This document shows, in pieces, positions 1 through 10,112 of a stretch of DNA of 64,000 nt. The notes under the pieces are model-generated. The model ran no database searches. It had not been told where the DNA came from and saw only the letters and a program-made list of their open reading frames with translations. Position numbers and translations under genes: made by a program. Every line of letters begins with the position of its first letter. Positions within the stretch are counted from its first letter, which is position 1. This DNA comes from Rhabdornis inornatus (Eukaryota; Chordata; Aves; Passeriformes; Rhabdornithidae), in the NCBI GenBank assembly GCA_013397075.1, contig VWZS01008203.1:558001-622000 (forward strand), given 5' to 3'.

Positions 1-2640
1 TTCTCTTAATAAGGTGTGCCTATTTCAAAAAAGGCCAGTTCACATACACTTTGCAGGTAATAGGGAATTTTAGCTTGTTGCAGATTCTTTCATTTTTCAG
101 GTAAAAATCATTCTGCAGCTTTTTGCAAAACTGAATGCAAATAGACAAAATTGAAAAACTAAACACAGAAAACTACAAGAATGACGGATGAGTAAATATA
201 TCACAGCTACTTTTATTCATTGTTTAAAAAGAAGAAAGAAAGCAACCGTAATCTTCTGACTTCCTTAAAGATTACTGATGTACAAAAAAGTAAATCAGGT
301 AATAAAAAGAGCAGGTTTGTGCTTTCTAATATTTTTTTCGTCTCATTTCCCAGAGATGAAGCTAATGATTCCTCAGACAATATTTCATATCTTAACTTTT
401 CTTTTTTTACTTTCTTTTTCTTTAATTCTTTTTTATCAATATAATTTTATATAAGGACTAACATACCTATTTCCATGCCAAGTGTGTAATTTACTAATAA
501 AGCCTTTTGAGATTTTGTGTATCCTCTGACTTCCATCATTCCTTTTGACTATGACTGCCTACAAATCTTGGGTGCTCCGTTCCCCTTAGGGGTAGGACAT
601 CACAACCTGCTAATTGCACATTAGTCTAGAAAGTTACAAAGAGTTTATAAATGATGATAAATAAAAATGTATGTTCCTGTCTCAAGAAATAATATTTGAA
701 AATTTCTTCCTATAACATTGCATGCAATATCGTAAAAGCTAGCCACCTATGCATTGACTCTTCTGTGGTATGGTATTACATAGGAAATAGAGGTGTTGCT
801 GTTTTAAGGCAATATGAAACTTTTTTTCACTGTAATTCAGTCATGTATTACAGACGTCTTCACCCAAACACTACTCCACAGCAGGAGCTTTGTGTACACA
901 TGGCAGTGCAGGGGCAAACTGAGACATTGCTAATAGTTCTAATTGCTGTTGTGCTCCTTGCTAATGACTTTATGTCTTGAAGAGTGTCTTTAATAGCTGG
1001 ACAGATAAATAGGAGGAGATAAGTACTTTCATTAACATCTAAAAATCCAAACAGATTTAAAAATATATAGCTACTTTTTCAAACTGTTGTCCTTAACAGT
1101 GCTCTGTGCTTTAGAGTTTCCATGGGTGATTTCAAGTGCTTTTACTTTGGGGATTCCAGCTTTAGATAATTTACATTAAAAGAACCCAACATTTAAAATA
1201 GGAAGTTTGTTACAACTGATCAATATTTTAGAGCCATACTGTGTCTAGTGGTTCCTGATCTGAAGCCTTGTCTTGGAATAACTGCAGTGGCAGATTTCTG
1301 GAGTACAGATAGATCCTGTCTTTTGGTGACTTTCTCAAGACAGACTCGATTTCTTGGGAGTCTCCAAAACATGGGCTACATTCATTTCTGGGCTTGTGAC
1401 AGAAACCATATGATTCTAAAGTACAGCATTTTAACTCTTCCTGTAAAATCCTGTTCACACAAGAGAATCCTCTGCTTCCTGATTATGATTTCACATCTTA
1501 CATTTTGGCATTCGTTTTAAAGCTCTCCAGATGAAAGAAGTCTGTGTTTATTAACTTCATCTTAATTATCAGAAGGGCAATTTGGGGCTAAAATCACTGT
1601 GTACAAAATTAAGGACTACATAGGCATAGTAGCTACATTTTATTGGTGGTAACAACTAAAAGATAAAGAAACAGTAGAACTTACCTAAACATTTGTGGTA
1701 ATAAAGCTCTGCAATTACATCAGTTTCAGAACTTTTCACTTTCATTTATTTATGTCTGGGATAATTATATGCTTAGGACCTAACTTTCTTTATCATGGAG
1801 CAAGACATTTTTTTTCTAATTCAATTTAGAATGAAAAACTTTCTGCTTTTCATATTTTTCTTTCCCTTAGCTCTCTATTTCCCAAGCCCACTAATATTAG
1901 ATCATCAAGCAATAAATTTTGTCTGATAAATTTTGTGTAATGTGAAGTCATAAATATTGTGTCTAAGCTTGTCAAATTTTCTGAGAAGGGTCAGACCATA
2001 AAGCTGATGACAAAGTTTATGAAAATGTATCAAAATAGGTTTAGTAGAAGCTTTTTGTAGATAATGGTATCTAAAATTACTGCTTCTGGATAGCATCTTT
2101 AGCATGTCCTGAACTCCATGCTAATGCCTTTAGGCATTGCTTGTTCACTGCATCTATTGTCCTGCTTGGAAGGAAGCCACTGCATTCTGCAGATGTGAGC
2201 TGTGTGCAGCTATATTTACTAAAGAATACAAGTCGAAAATAGAATTCTACAAATATAGCTAATAACAGTCAAATTACTTATTTAGATATAAATAACAAAA
2301 TCATTTATAAAGAAATCTCAGCCTAACCCTGATACTGATTACCACACTGATATTAAGGAGATACACTGCCATCATTGAATTACAAGAAACATGCGTGTGG
2401 TTTTGAAAAATTATTGCTCTTTTAAGCGCCCTTGAATACTGCTGAAGTGAAAGGGAATTAGGTATGTAGCCCAAGACCAGCAGGAAGAGTCAAGAGTACT
2501 TAACTAGAAATCTTTACGGTCTAAAAGTCCACAAATTCTTTAGTTTCAAGTTTTATCCATTAGCACTTTCTCAAGGACAGCATACTATGATCATTTCCCT
2601 GTCTGAATAGCACAATTTTTGGAAAACTATGATTTTCAAA
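1..2640. other. AT-rich non-coding stretch, no gene recognised
   Basis: No repeat family or exon is recognised here. Two short open frames stand out slightly. One on the plus strand at 696-980 (94 codons) has no familiar motif. One on the minus strand at 1228-1458 (76 codons) has a small cluster of cysteines but no spacing I can assign to a known zinc-binding fold. Both have lengths expected by chance in a 64 kb window and I do not call them genes. Confidence 0.6.
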
Positions 2641-2650
2641 CTAGGCAGCC

Positions 2651-2905
<255 letters not shown>

Positions 2906-3007
2906 CTTTCCCTCTGAAAGACTGACTGGTTAACCTAGTCTGAGAACAGCTGCAAGATCTTAAATGCACTGAGCTCCAGATAAAATATGCAGCTAAAGAT
3001 ATTTATA

Positions 3008-4045
3008 TGTAGTGGGCTGACAGTGGCTCACCCTCCAAAGCCTCTTTATACTCCCCTCCACAATTGGACAAGGGAGAAAAAAATATAACAAAGTGTTCAT
3101 AGATTAACATAAGGACTGGAAGAGATCACTCCCCAAATACCATCACAAACAAAACAGACTCAAATTAGGTATTAACTGAGTTTACTACTAACAAAATCAG
3201 AACAGGATAATGTGAAGTAAAGTAAGACTTTAAAAACACCTTCACCCCACTGCTCCCTCCTTCCCAGCTCTGCCTCCTAGCCACCAGTGGTGCGGGGCTA
3301 CATGGAATATGAGCTACAGTCACTTCATCACCCATGGCTTCTCCTGCTGCTCAGGCAGAGAAGTCCATGCACTGCTCCTTATACGTGAGACAGGTCTGCA
3401 CTGACCTCTCCAAGGTGAGTCTTTCTCATGTTTCAGTTTTTCTGTCTAACAACAGATCTCTACAAACAGAAAGTGCTTCAAGGACAGACTTCTTTAGCAT
3501 CAGTGCCCCACAAGGTCACAAGTCCTACCAGGATACCTGCTCCAGCATGAGCTCCTCTCTCCACGGGCGTCCCCTGGGGTCACAGCTTCCTCTCAGGCAT
3601 TCACCTGCTCTGGCCACAGGCTACAGGTGGATCTCTGCATCCCCATGGATCTCCATAGGCTGTGGGATTACAGCTGCTTCACCACAGTCTGCACCACAGG
3701 CTGCAGACGGATATCAATTCCAGCACGTGGAGCATCTCCTCCCCCTCCTTCCTCATTTGTCTTGGCATCTACAGAATCCTTCCTCTCATGTGTTTTCACC
3801 CTGCTCTTTTCTGGCTGCAATTACATCTGCACATAACTTTTTTTAAAAATCTACTTTTTATATATGTTATTCCAGAGGTGTTAAAATTATCTAATGCACA
3901 CAGCCTTGGCCAGTGGCACCTCCGTCTTAGAGCCAGCTGGTGTCGGCTCTGCTGGGCATGGAGGAGGAGGCTCCTCGCAGCTTCTCACAGAAGCCAGTCC
4001 TGTAGACCCCCTGCTATCAAAACCTGGCCAAGCAAACCCAACACA
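3008..4045 (-). mobile_element. ERV long terminal repeat (about 1 kb, avian family), copy A
   Basis: This belongs to the same family as the element at 43707-44734, in the opposite orientation. Read on the minus strand it starts TGTG and ends CTACA, giving TG...CA termini. It has a TATATAAA box (plus-strand 3857-3864) and an AGTAAA variant polyadenylation signal (plus-strand 3181-3186). The middle consists of degenerate units of about 40 bp built around GGAGCAG and CTGCAG. The flanks TTATA (left) and TTGTA (right) could be a 5-bp target-site duplication with one change. No internal retroviral sequence adjoins it, so it is a solo LTR. The 170-codon open frame at 3334-3846 lies inside it and is not a gene. 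Confidence 0.82.
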
Positions 4046-4221
4046 TTGTATTTTTTTAAAAATACAAAAACAAACAAAAACAAACGAAAAAAAATAGCAG
4101 GAACTATAAGGGTGTCACTTTCTTCATTTGAATAAAGAAATCTAGCTGGAAAATTTGACCTGGTAGAAGAAAACTGAGATTCATTCTTTCCCTCAACTTT
4201 AGATAGCACAGACCAACAGCT

Positions 4222-4320
4222 ACCATCTTCCCAGGTGGAATACCTTCAGCTGCTTAGCAACATGGACCCTAAGTAACCTGCTTTAGTCTTTGACAGGGGG
4301 GCTCTTGGCCTCATTGTAAG
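4222..4320 (+). mobile_element. Decayed CR1 LINE 3' tail fragment
   Basis: The order of short matches follows the region just before the CR1 3' end: a CCAGGTGGAATACCTTCA-like block, then GGACCCTAAGTAACCTGCTTTAG, then an AGGGGG-type run. It is diverged and lacks a clean terminal ATTCTGTG repeat. This is recognition by eye of an old copy; an alignment to CR1 consensus sequences would settle it. Confidence 0.42.
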
Positions 4321-4394
4321 TCATAGTTTTTCATCCTTTGAACAAGTGCATTTCAGTCCTTTATTGAATGTTTATTTAAAGAAAAAACTTCACG

Positions 4395-4468
4395 GCTAGC
4401 TTGGGGGAGAAATTCAAATCCGAGTTGTATCCTTCCCTCAGGTAAGTGCTCTACTCCCTGAGCTAGAA
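4395..4468 (-). repeat. tRNA-like fossil (tRNA-derived SINE head or tRNA pseudogene)
   Basis: Read on the minus strand, an A-box-like TAGCTCAGGGAG is followed after about 33 nt by GATTTGAATTT. The latter differs from the canonical B box (GGTTCGAATCC) only by transitions of the C-to-T or G-to-A kind, as expected from CpG decay. The A-to-B spacing is that of a tRNA. The anticodon arm does not fold well and no 3' acceptor strand is clear, so it is not a working tRNA. I cannot name the SINE family. It lies just downstream of a CR1 fossil, which may be coincidence. Confidence 0.4.
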
Positions 4469-4470
4469 AG

Positions 4471-5093
4471 TTATGGTCTGATGAGCCTTAAATTATTTCC
4501 GCACAGTGGCACAGCGGCACAGCTTTGAGAGGAAAATTACCTGAAGTCTAATCGTTAGGTGTTCTAGGAAATGACAGACTTTATTTAACATACTAACACA
4601 AAGAAGAGCAGTGAAGTGCATGTGAAAATGGACTAACACCAGCTCATTCTGCAAAACTGCACTTCCATCCCTCAAAATTTTTAAAAGAGAACAGAAACTT
4701 TCTGCTTTCAGAAATATATACATCAAGTCCCATGAAGCTGTGTGGATGCTGAACTAATCTAACAAATCCTTCAAGGTCTTGAAAGGCAATAAAGTCAGCC
4801 TCAGGCAAGCGAAACTGAATGCCTTCTCTACCTAACACCTGTTCATGTGTCCAGATAAGATAATTTAGACATTTAATGCAATGGCTCTGAATATAAATTG
4901 CATTGTGAGAACTCACAGCTCTCTGCATGAATAGTCCAGTACATTTGGAAAACTAACCTGGGTGTCGGAACTCCTTTTTGGAAAATGGATAACTGAGAGT
5001 TAGCTGATGTAGAGCTGAACTTAAAAGTATCAAGTATTTTTATTTCAAATTCTTGCTGGATACCAATATTAGATTATTTCTTTTGACGCGGCC
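4471..5093. other. Non-coding stretch with one orphan open frame
   Basis: The stretch begins with a tiny GGCACAG-type triple repeat near 4501-4523. A minus-strand open frame of 94 codons (4644-4928) has a fairly protein-like composition, without homopolymer runs. I recognise no domain and see no convincing splice context, so it is recorded as an unassigned frame and not as a gene. Confidence 0.4.
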
Positions 5094-5756
5094 TCGCCCT
5101 CCTCTTGTCCACCCCGTCCGGCCCGACTAGCCCACGAGGGCGAGGCTCGGCGCCAGGAGTGGGCCGTCCCCCGAAAAGATCTTCCGTAGGGAGTACGGCT
5201 AGGGCTCCGGGAGCCCCGAACGAGAGACGCACGTCCGAGGACCACAAAGGATCGGGCGAGACCTTTTAGCGGATCCACAGGGTTTATTGGACAAGGGCAG
5301 GGTGAGACAACTGGGTCGCAGAGAAGCGAACCACCAAAGGGCAACAAATACAGGCAAGCGGCAACTTAAATACAGGACCTCCCCCATGGGAGGGTACAAG
5401 CTAACAACCAATAGGAACGGCAGGTGGGAGAAACACAGGGAGGAGACAATAAACCGATTTACCAATGGGGTAACACTTGGGCGGGGTACAGAACACGGAG
5501 ACAAATCACAAGCAGAGAAAACACCAACTGACACAGAGCTTTCTAGAACAACGGGAGGGGCTGGGGAGGATTGACAAGGGCTAGGGAGTGGTTTGAGGGA
5601 GAAGGACAGGGAGCATTCTGGGTATATGGGAGGGCCTGGGGAGGATTGACAACTAACTGTGAGGGGTTTGGGGAGGTGCAGCAGGGCAAGGGCGGGAAAG
5701 GGAGACCTGGGGCAGACCATTACAAAAAGGGGAAACATCAGGGAGAAACCATTACA
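5094..5756 (-). mobile_element. CpG-rich ERV solo LTR
   Basis: The GC-rich block contrasts sharply with its AT-rich surroundings. Read on the minus strand it begins TGTAATGG and ends GCGTCA, giving TG...CA termini, and it has ordered promoter parts: an inverted CCAAT box (plus-strand 5408-5412), TATTTAAG (5365-5372) and AATAAA (5283-5288). The TATA-to-polyA distance of under 100 bp is typical of an LTR R region. About 190 bp of CpG-rich U5-like sequence follows. The right edge is uncertain because ACCATTACA occurs twice (ending at 5724 and at 5756). I could not confirm a target-site duplication. Preserved CpGs suggest a fairly young insertion. No primer binding site or gag sequence adjoins it. 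Confidence 0.75.
5283..5372 (-). promoter_or_regulatory. LTR core promoter and polyadenylation signal
   Basis: On the minus strand, TATTTAAG (plus-strand 5365-5372) lies upstream of AATAAA (plus-strand 5283-5288). Transcription would start about 25-30 bp past the TATA box, so a short R region would include the polyA signal. This ordering fixes the orientation of the surrounding LTR. Activity cannot be judged from sequence. Confidence 0.55.
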
Positions 5757-6060
5757 ATTCTAAATAAAATCAACTTATAGTAAACTTAAAACTTGTGCAC
5801 TGCAACATTCTTTCTTTGCAAAATCTGGTTCTTCATTTCCTTGGAAATATTTCCACTTGTTTTCTTCTTCTTCCCTTCAGTGAGACACTGTATTTATTTA
5901 GACTAAAACATTTTAAAGTTTTCTCTATTGCATGGTATTTTAGTAGACATCCCATCTATTGTTAATAGGTAGATGAATTTATCATAGACTTTCCTCTATC
6001 AGGATTACATCAGAAGCAGGAGAAGATAAAATCTTAGATCTAATGATTTAAATGCTGTAC
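5757..6060. other. AT-rich spacer between LTR and double hairpin
   Basis: No recognisable gene or repeat. It is AT-rich sequence without long open frames. Confidence 0.5.
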
Positions 6061-6150
6061 TTTCAAATCACGAGGTGATTTTGTCACTTTTTTCCAAAGG
6101 CTACTGAGTGCCTTTGGAAAAAAGTGACAAAATCACCTCGTGATTTGAAA
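6061..6150. repeat. Perfect 40-bp inverted repeat (hairpin 1 of an abutting pair)
   Basis: The left arm 6061-6100 and right arm 6111-6150 are exact reverse complements over all 40 positions. They are separated by a 10-nt spacer, CTACTGAGTG. Neither arm resembles a terminal inverted repeat of a family I know. In RNA the stem would be a near-ideal long hairpin; in DNA it could extrude as a cruciform. The absence of any mismatch points to a recent origin. Confidence 0.97.
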
Positions 6151-6215
6151 ATTCTGTTGCTTTTTGGAATACTTACGTTTTTTAAGATACGTAAGTATTC
6201 CAAAAGCAACAGAAT
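6151..6215. repeat. Near-perfect 27/28-bp inverted repeat (hairpin 2 of an abutting pair)
   Basis: The left arm 6151-6178 and right arm 6189-6215 are reverse complements except for one extra T in a T-run of the left arm (five Ts against four). The spacer is 10 nt. The hairpin starts at the base directly after hairpin 1 ends. The core 6111-6178 is thus completely represented in inverted form, half on each side. Confidence 0.96.
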
Positions 6216-6424
6216 GTAAATTAAAAATGTGCTTTTGGAAGAGCAAAATAAACATAATGAAGTACTGAATTGTTTTTCCTATCATGCTTCCAGAATCTAC
6301 TGCAACTAGGGAATTAATTTCTAGAAGAAAATCCTGCAAGAGTGTTCCCATACTACTTCGTATTTGTGAAACATACATATTGGCTTTCATAAGAAATAGC
6401 ACACATTATTGTAGCTGAATGAGG
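6216..6424. other. AT-rich spacer
   Basis: No gene seen. A ten-base piece of hairpin 2 (GCTTTTGGAA) recurs at 6231-6240, probably by chance or as a trace of the event that made the hairpin. Confidence 0.4.
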
Positions 6425-6750
6425 CAGCTCCCTTTTCTCTCCAGTCCCTCTGGCTAGCTCTGGACCAGAGGTGGATGGGAAACCCTCACAGACAAAGGTA
6501 AAAAAAAAAAAAAAAACCAAAGGAGGCGCCCTTTCCCGGGATAACGTCCAGCACGCCAAGAAGACACCATGCCCAGGGAAGAGAGAGAGCGAGAGAAGAT
6601 GGCGGGGGGATTTTAAACCCAGGGTAAGGGGCGGGGATGAACCGAGTCGCAGCCAATGGGGTTGTGCCAGCAGGGAGGGGCTAAGGGAGGGCTGAACCAA
6701 CTTCACAAGCCCTGGGGGGGGAATACAGGGCAAACCATTTTCTCAGTGCA
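6425..6750 (-). mobile_element. GC-rich LTR-like fragment, related to the 5.1-5.7 kb LTR
   Basis: A second GC-rich island. On the minus strand it has an inverted CCAAT (ATTGG near 6654), a GC box (CCCCGCCCC, about 6627-6636) and a TTTAAAA box near 6612. Just past these is a YY1-like element (plus-strand AAGATGGCGGG near 6597-6607). Its right end (GGGCAAACCATT) resembles the right end of the 5.1-5.7 kb LTR (GGGCAGACCATT), and both share CCAATGGGGT and GGGAGGGGCT blocks. The two are probably related families in the same orientation. A 17-bp A-run at about 6500-6516 interrupts it. Edges are approximate and no target-site duplication was found. Confidence 0.58.
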
Positions 6751-7202
6751 CTATAGAACCATAACAGTGTAATGCAACAGCTGAATAGATGCATATTCAT
6801 AGAAGGATACGGAGATATATAAGAAGAAAAAGACATTTATTGAATAAAGATTAAAAGAGGGAAAAAAGAAATCATTAAATGGACTAGAAATAACCTGATG
6901 CTTCCTAATTTATCTCTTATAATTACAAAAACTAGATTATTTTTGAAAGCTTAAACTGTACCAAAAACTTCTTTTTGTAGATTCCTTTAGTATTTAAGCA
7001 TTTTACGTTTCTCACATACCTTGTCTTAGGGGTAGGGCCTCACATTTACCCATGCCTCTAACATGAGAGTTACCATGCTGCCTTTTACACTCCTTCAGGG
7101 TAGTATACAATAAGTGTTTGGAAAATGTTCTGACATTCAACTTTAGGAATACCACACCAAAGCAATGAAGTTCTCTCTTAATTACTTATCCTGAAAATTA
7201 TT
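6751..7202. other. AT-rich spacer
   Basis: No gene, repeat family or long open frame recognised. Confidence 0.5.
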
Positions 7203-7333
7203 TGGAAAAGAAGAAAAGAAAAAGAAAAAGAAAAAGAAAAAGAAAAGAAAAGAAAAGAAAAGAAAAGAAAAGAAAAGAAAAGAAAAGAAAAGAAAAGAAA
7301 AGAAAAGAAAAGAAAAGAGAAAAGAGAAAAGAA
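7203..7333. repeat. (AAAAG)n microsatellite with (AAAAAG)n leader
   Basis: The tract starts with four hexamer AAAAAG units (about 7217-7241) and changes to about 15 pentamer AAAAG units (to about 7317). It then ends in AGAGAAAAG variants. It is a polypurine tract on the plus strand. Confidence 0.95.
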
Positions 7334-10078
7334 CCAACCAAACAAAACCCTTACTCCTAAATATCCTTGATCTGCTTACATTTAAAAGTCTTAAAGATAA
7401 TTATAGGCTGAAAACCATAGTAGGGAAGTCATTGCCAGTTTTTGTTATTTTCCTATTATATATGTTGTTTCCATGTATATATAAATATACCTTTCTAGCA
7501 ACAATTTCTAGTCATTTATTCAACTGCAAACACTTCCTTCTAGGATCACTAGTCCTAACTTATCCAAGAAGGAGTTTTGACCATTTCTTCTTGGTCAAGA
7601 TATTATTGCAATTACTATAGTGTCTTTGTGAAGATATTTCTTGAGATTTATTCAAATACTAAGTCGTTAATCTACCCAAAATGCAATATAACTTCATAAC
7701 TATCATGGCAAATTAAGTCAGAAAACTTTCCCTATTATAAGTTTTAATTTTAGGTACATATAAATGCCAACCATACTTCAAGCAAACACAGGAAACGTAC
7801 CTGCTGCTTAGTACTGATTTGCAAATAAGGCAAGACAAAACACCATACATTTCTACATAGATAACAGTCTTTGTGGTAAAGAAAGGAATCAAAGCCACAA
7901 TATTTTTTCTCCGTACTAAACATTTTAAAGAAAACCTAAGAGGATTTTTTCACCTGAAATAATCAGCTGATACCTAAATATAACCGAGAATATTCCATGT
8001 ATTTCACAAGTTTGTTTGAAAAAATTTTGCAAGACAGAACAGGTAAAAGTGCTTAATCTTCTATCCCTCCAAGGAGATCCCTTTTAATCAAGGCCTGCAT
8101 TTGGTTAATTTTTAAATTTCCTGAATTTCAGAAAATTCCTCAGAATTCTCTTTCTTCTTTCCATCATAACTGAGGCTTATATCTCTGCTGGAGTGTTGTA
8201 ATAGCAAGGATGCTGCGTAGACTTAGGGATTCCAGTTCTGTACTCTGCCATACTCATACCTATCCATATTTTGAACCTTTTCTTTCCGAGCATATATAAC
8301 AGCAGTCATGTGAAATTTCTCACTCTTTCCATTTGACCCAAAAACTCTTCTTGCTCTTCTTGTTATTCTCTCATAAATAATAATAATAATATTAAAAAAT
8401 CTAACTGGTAGCAAAATTCACAACACAAGCATACATGAAATTGCTGTATCCCACAGTTAATCTATTTTCAGACCAATGTATTCTGTGTCTAAAGGGAATA
8501 CAGTACTGAATTGCAGAAATGGAAGGTAAAAAAATTTTTTTTATACACTGAAACAATATTTCCCCTCTTTTGTGGCTCAGCATATGAAATGTTACATTGT
8601 TTAGAAGATATGTATTGGGAAGTGTGAGTTTTATTTTAATTTTTAAGAGACTTTGCCTTAACACAATTCAAACAAAGAGTGTTTAAGTAACACATGTAAA
8701 GAAAGAAGCAGTGAATGAAATGGCACAGAGGAGGTGATTCAAAATGTTTTTGGAACCAGATGGTCTTTGCATTGCCAAAATAATGAGTGCTGGTTGCAAG
8801 AATTCCTATGAAAATATCTGTTCCACAAGAAATATAGCTCTATAACCATTCTGCATTACACAAGAAAGAGACAGGATGTATTGTTCTTAGAAATACATAT
8901 TCGTCCTTGCATTTCCTTCTTACAGAAGTCTTGGCTTCATTTTCTATACTCAAAATGTAAACAAAAAAAGTGTTTTTCTGTTCTGTAGAAAATGCTCAGT
9001 CTGTGCAGTCACCTACTGTGTACAATCACTGGCAATTTCATGTGCTGTTATTATTTGTAACTGTGTGGTAGCATAGAGCTACCCAAAGTTTTTCAGCCAG
9101 TGGAACACACTTAGCACAAAATACAAAATTTACTGTGAACAATTCATCTGTGAGTTTAGAATTCGATACTTTGGACCTGATGGCTTCCTAATGCCCTAAT
9201 ACTCATTTTTAGAATTACTTCTCTGCAAACCTGCTACTGAGGAATGTTAGTTCTTATCAAACTCTGGGCATAAACACAGAAAAGTTTTGTAGTTCTAGGC
9301 AACATAAAACTATATTTTGAAGATACCTTGTGCATATATAGCTGCACTGTCATGGCAGCTATCACTCAGCTCATGTACAGAGGTGAAATGTCATTCCTAA
9401 CCTCTTCCAGTAACATCTGTTCCTGAGTAATCTTTAACAGGATATCCCAAACAGTGCTAGTATTCAAATGTAAAGATAATGTAGGAACCTACGGCTGAGA
9501 TAACTATTTTAATTATTACCTCAACATAATTTCATAGCACTTTTCACTATAATTGCATTTGTGAAGTCAGGAAGCACAAGGATGAATTCATATAGATGAA
9601 TTCTGAAATGCATCAACAGTCTGTCTTCTGCTGTTCTGAGAGATGTCATGTAAGCCAAGAAAGAAGCTATTTTGTAGTAGCTCACAAATAGCACATTTAA
9701 AATGTATGGCATAGCCAAGGCATCGTATTCACTAATGCATAGTAACCTAGTAAATGAAAATCCAAGCTTTACACAGTTCTGTCATATTAGAGCCAAAGTG
9801 TCATGCCTCCTCATGACTTTTAAAATCCTAGTTAGATTGTTTCCTCATTTAGATTTATGTCTCTCTGGATCATCAAAGCAACAGAAGCACCAACACCTGT
9901 GTCTGTCTCAGGTTTAGAAGCTTTTAAAGTCCACATTTGGAGTCATAGTTTAGAAGCAACAAATTTTCCTTGTCTTCTTCTTACTTAGTCCTGGATGATC
10001 TTCTGATCTGAAATAATTTTTCTTTTCAAACAGCTACTGAATTATCAAATTAGGTTGTTGTAAAACACATGAAGGCAG
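7334..10078. other. AT-rich non-coding stretch
   Basis: No gene and no repeat family recognised. Small local features only: an ATA run near 8380-8394 and a direct GATGAATTC pair near 9581-9604. Confidence 0.55.
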
Positions 10079-10112
10079 ATAAATTTTGTAGTTATGCAAC
10101 TACAAAATTTAT
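10079..10112. repeat. Perfect 15-bp inverted repeat
   Basis: The arms 10079-10093 (ATAAATTTTGTAGTT) and 10098-10112 are exact reverse complements with a 4-nt loop (ATGC). It is too short and isolated to be a known transposon end pair. It could be a product of local strand switching during replication. Confidence 0.9.

Noticed and set aside
3334..3846. 170-codon plus-strand frame, the longest in the window
   Set aside because: It lies wholly inside LTR copy A, antisense to its promoter direction, and its repeats reflect the LTR's ~40-bp units.
5094..5160. TGGCGCC in the U5-like part, resembling a tRNA-Lys primer binding site
   Set aside because: Only the first seven bases fit and the following sequence does not match the tRNA 3' end.
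5199..5738. 179-codon minus-strand frame
   Set aside because: It runs through the LTR at 5094-5756, across its TATA and polyA signals; it is not a gene.
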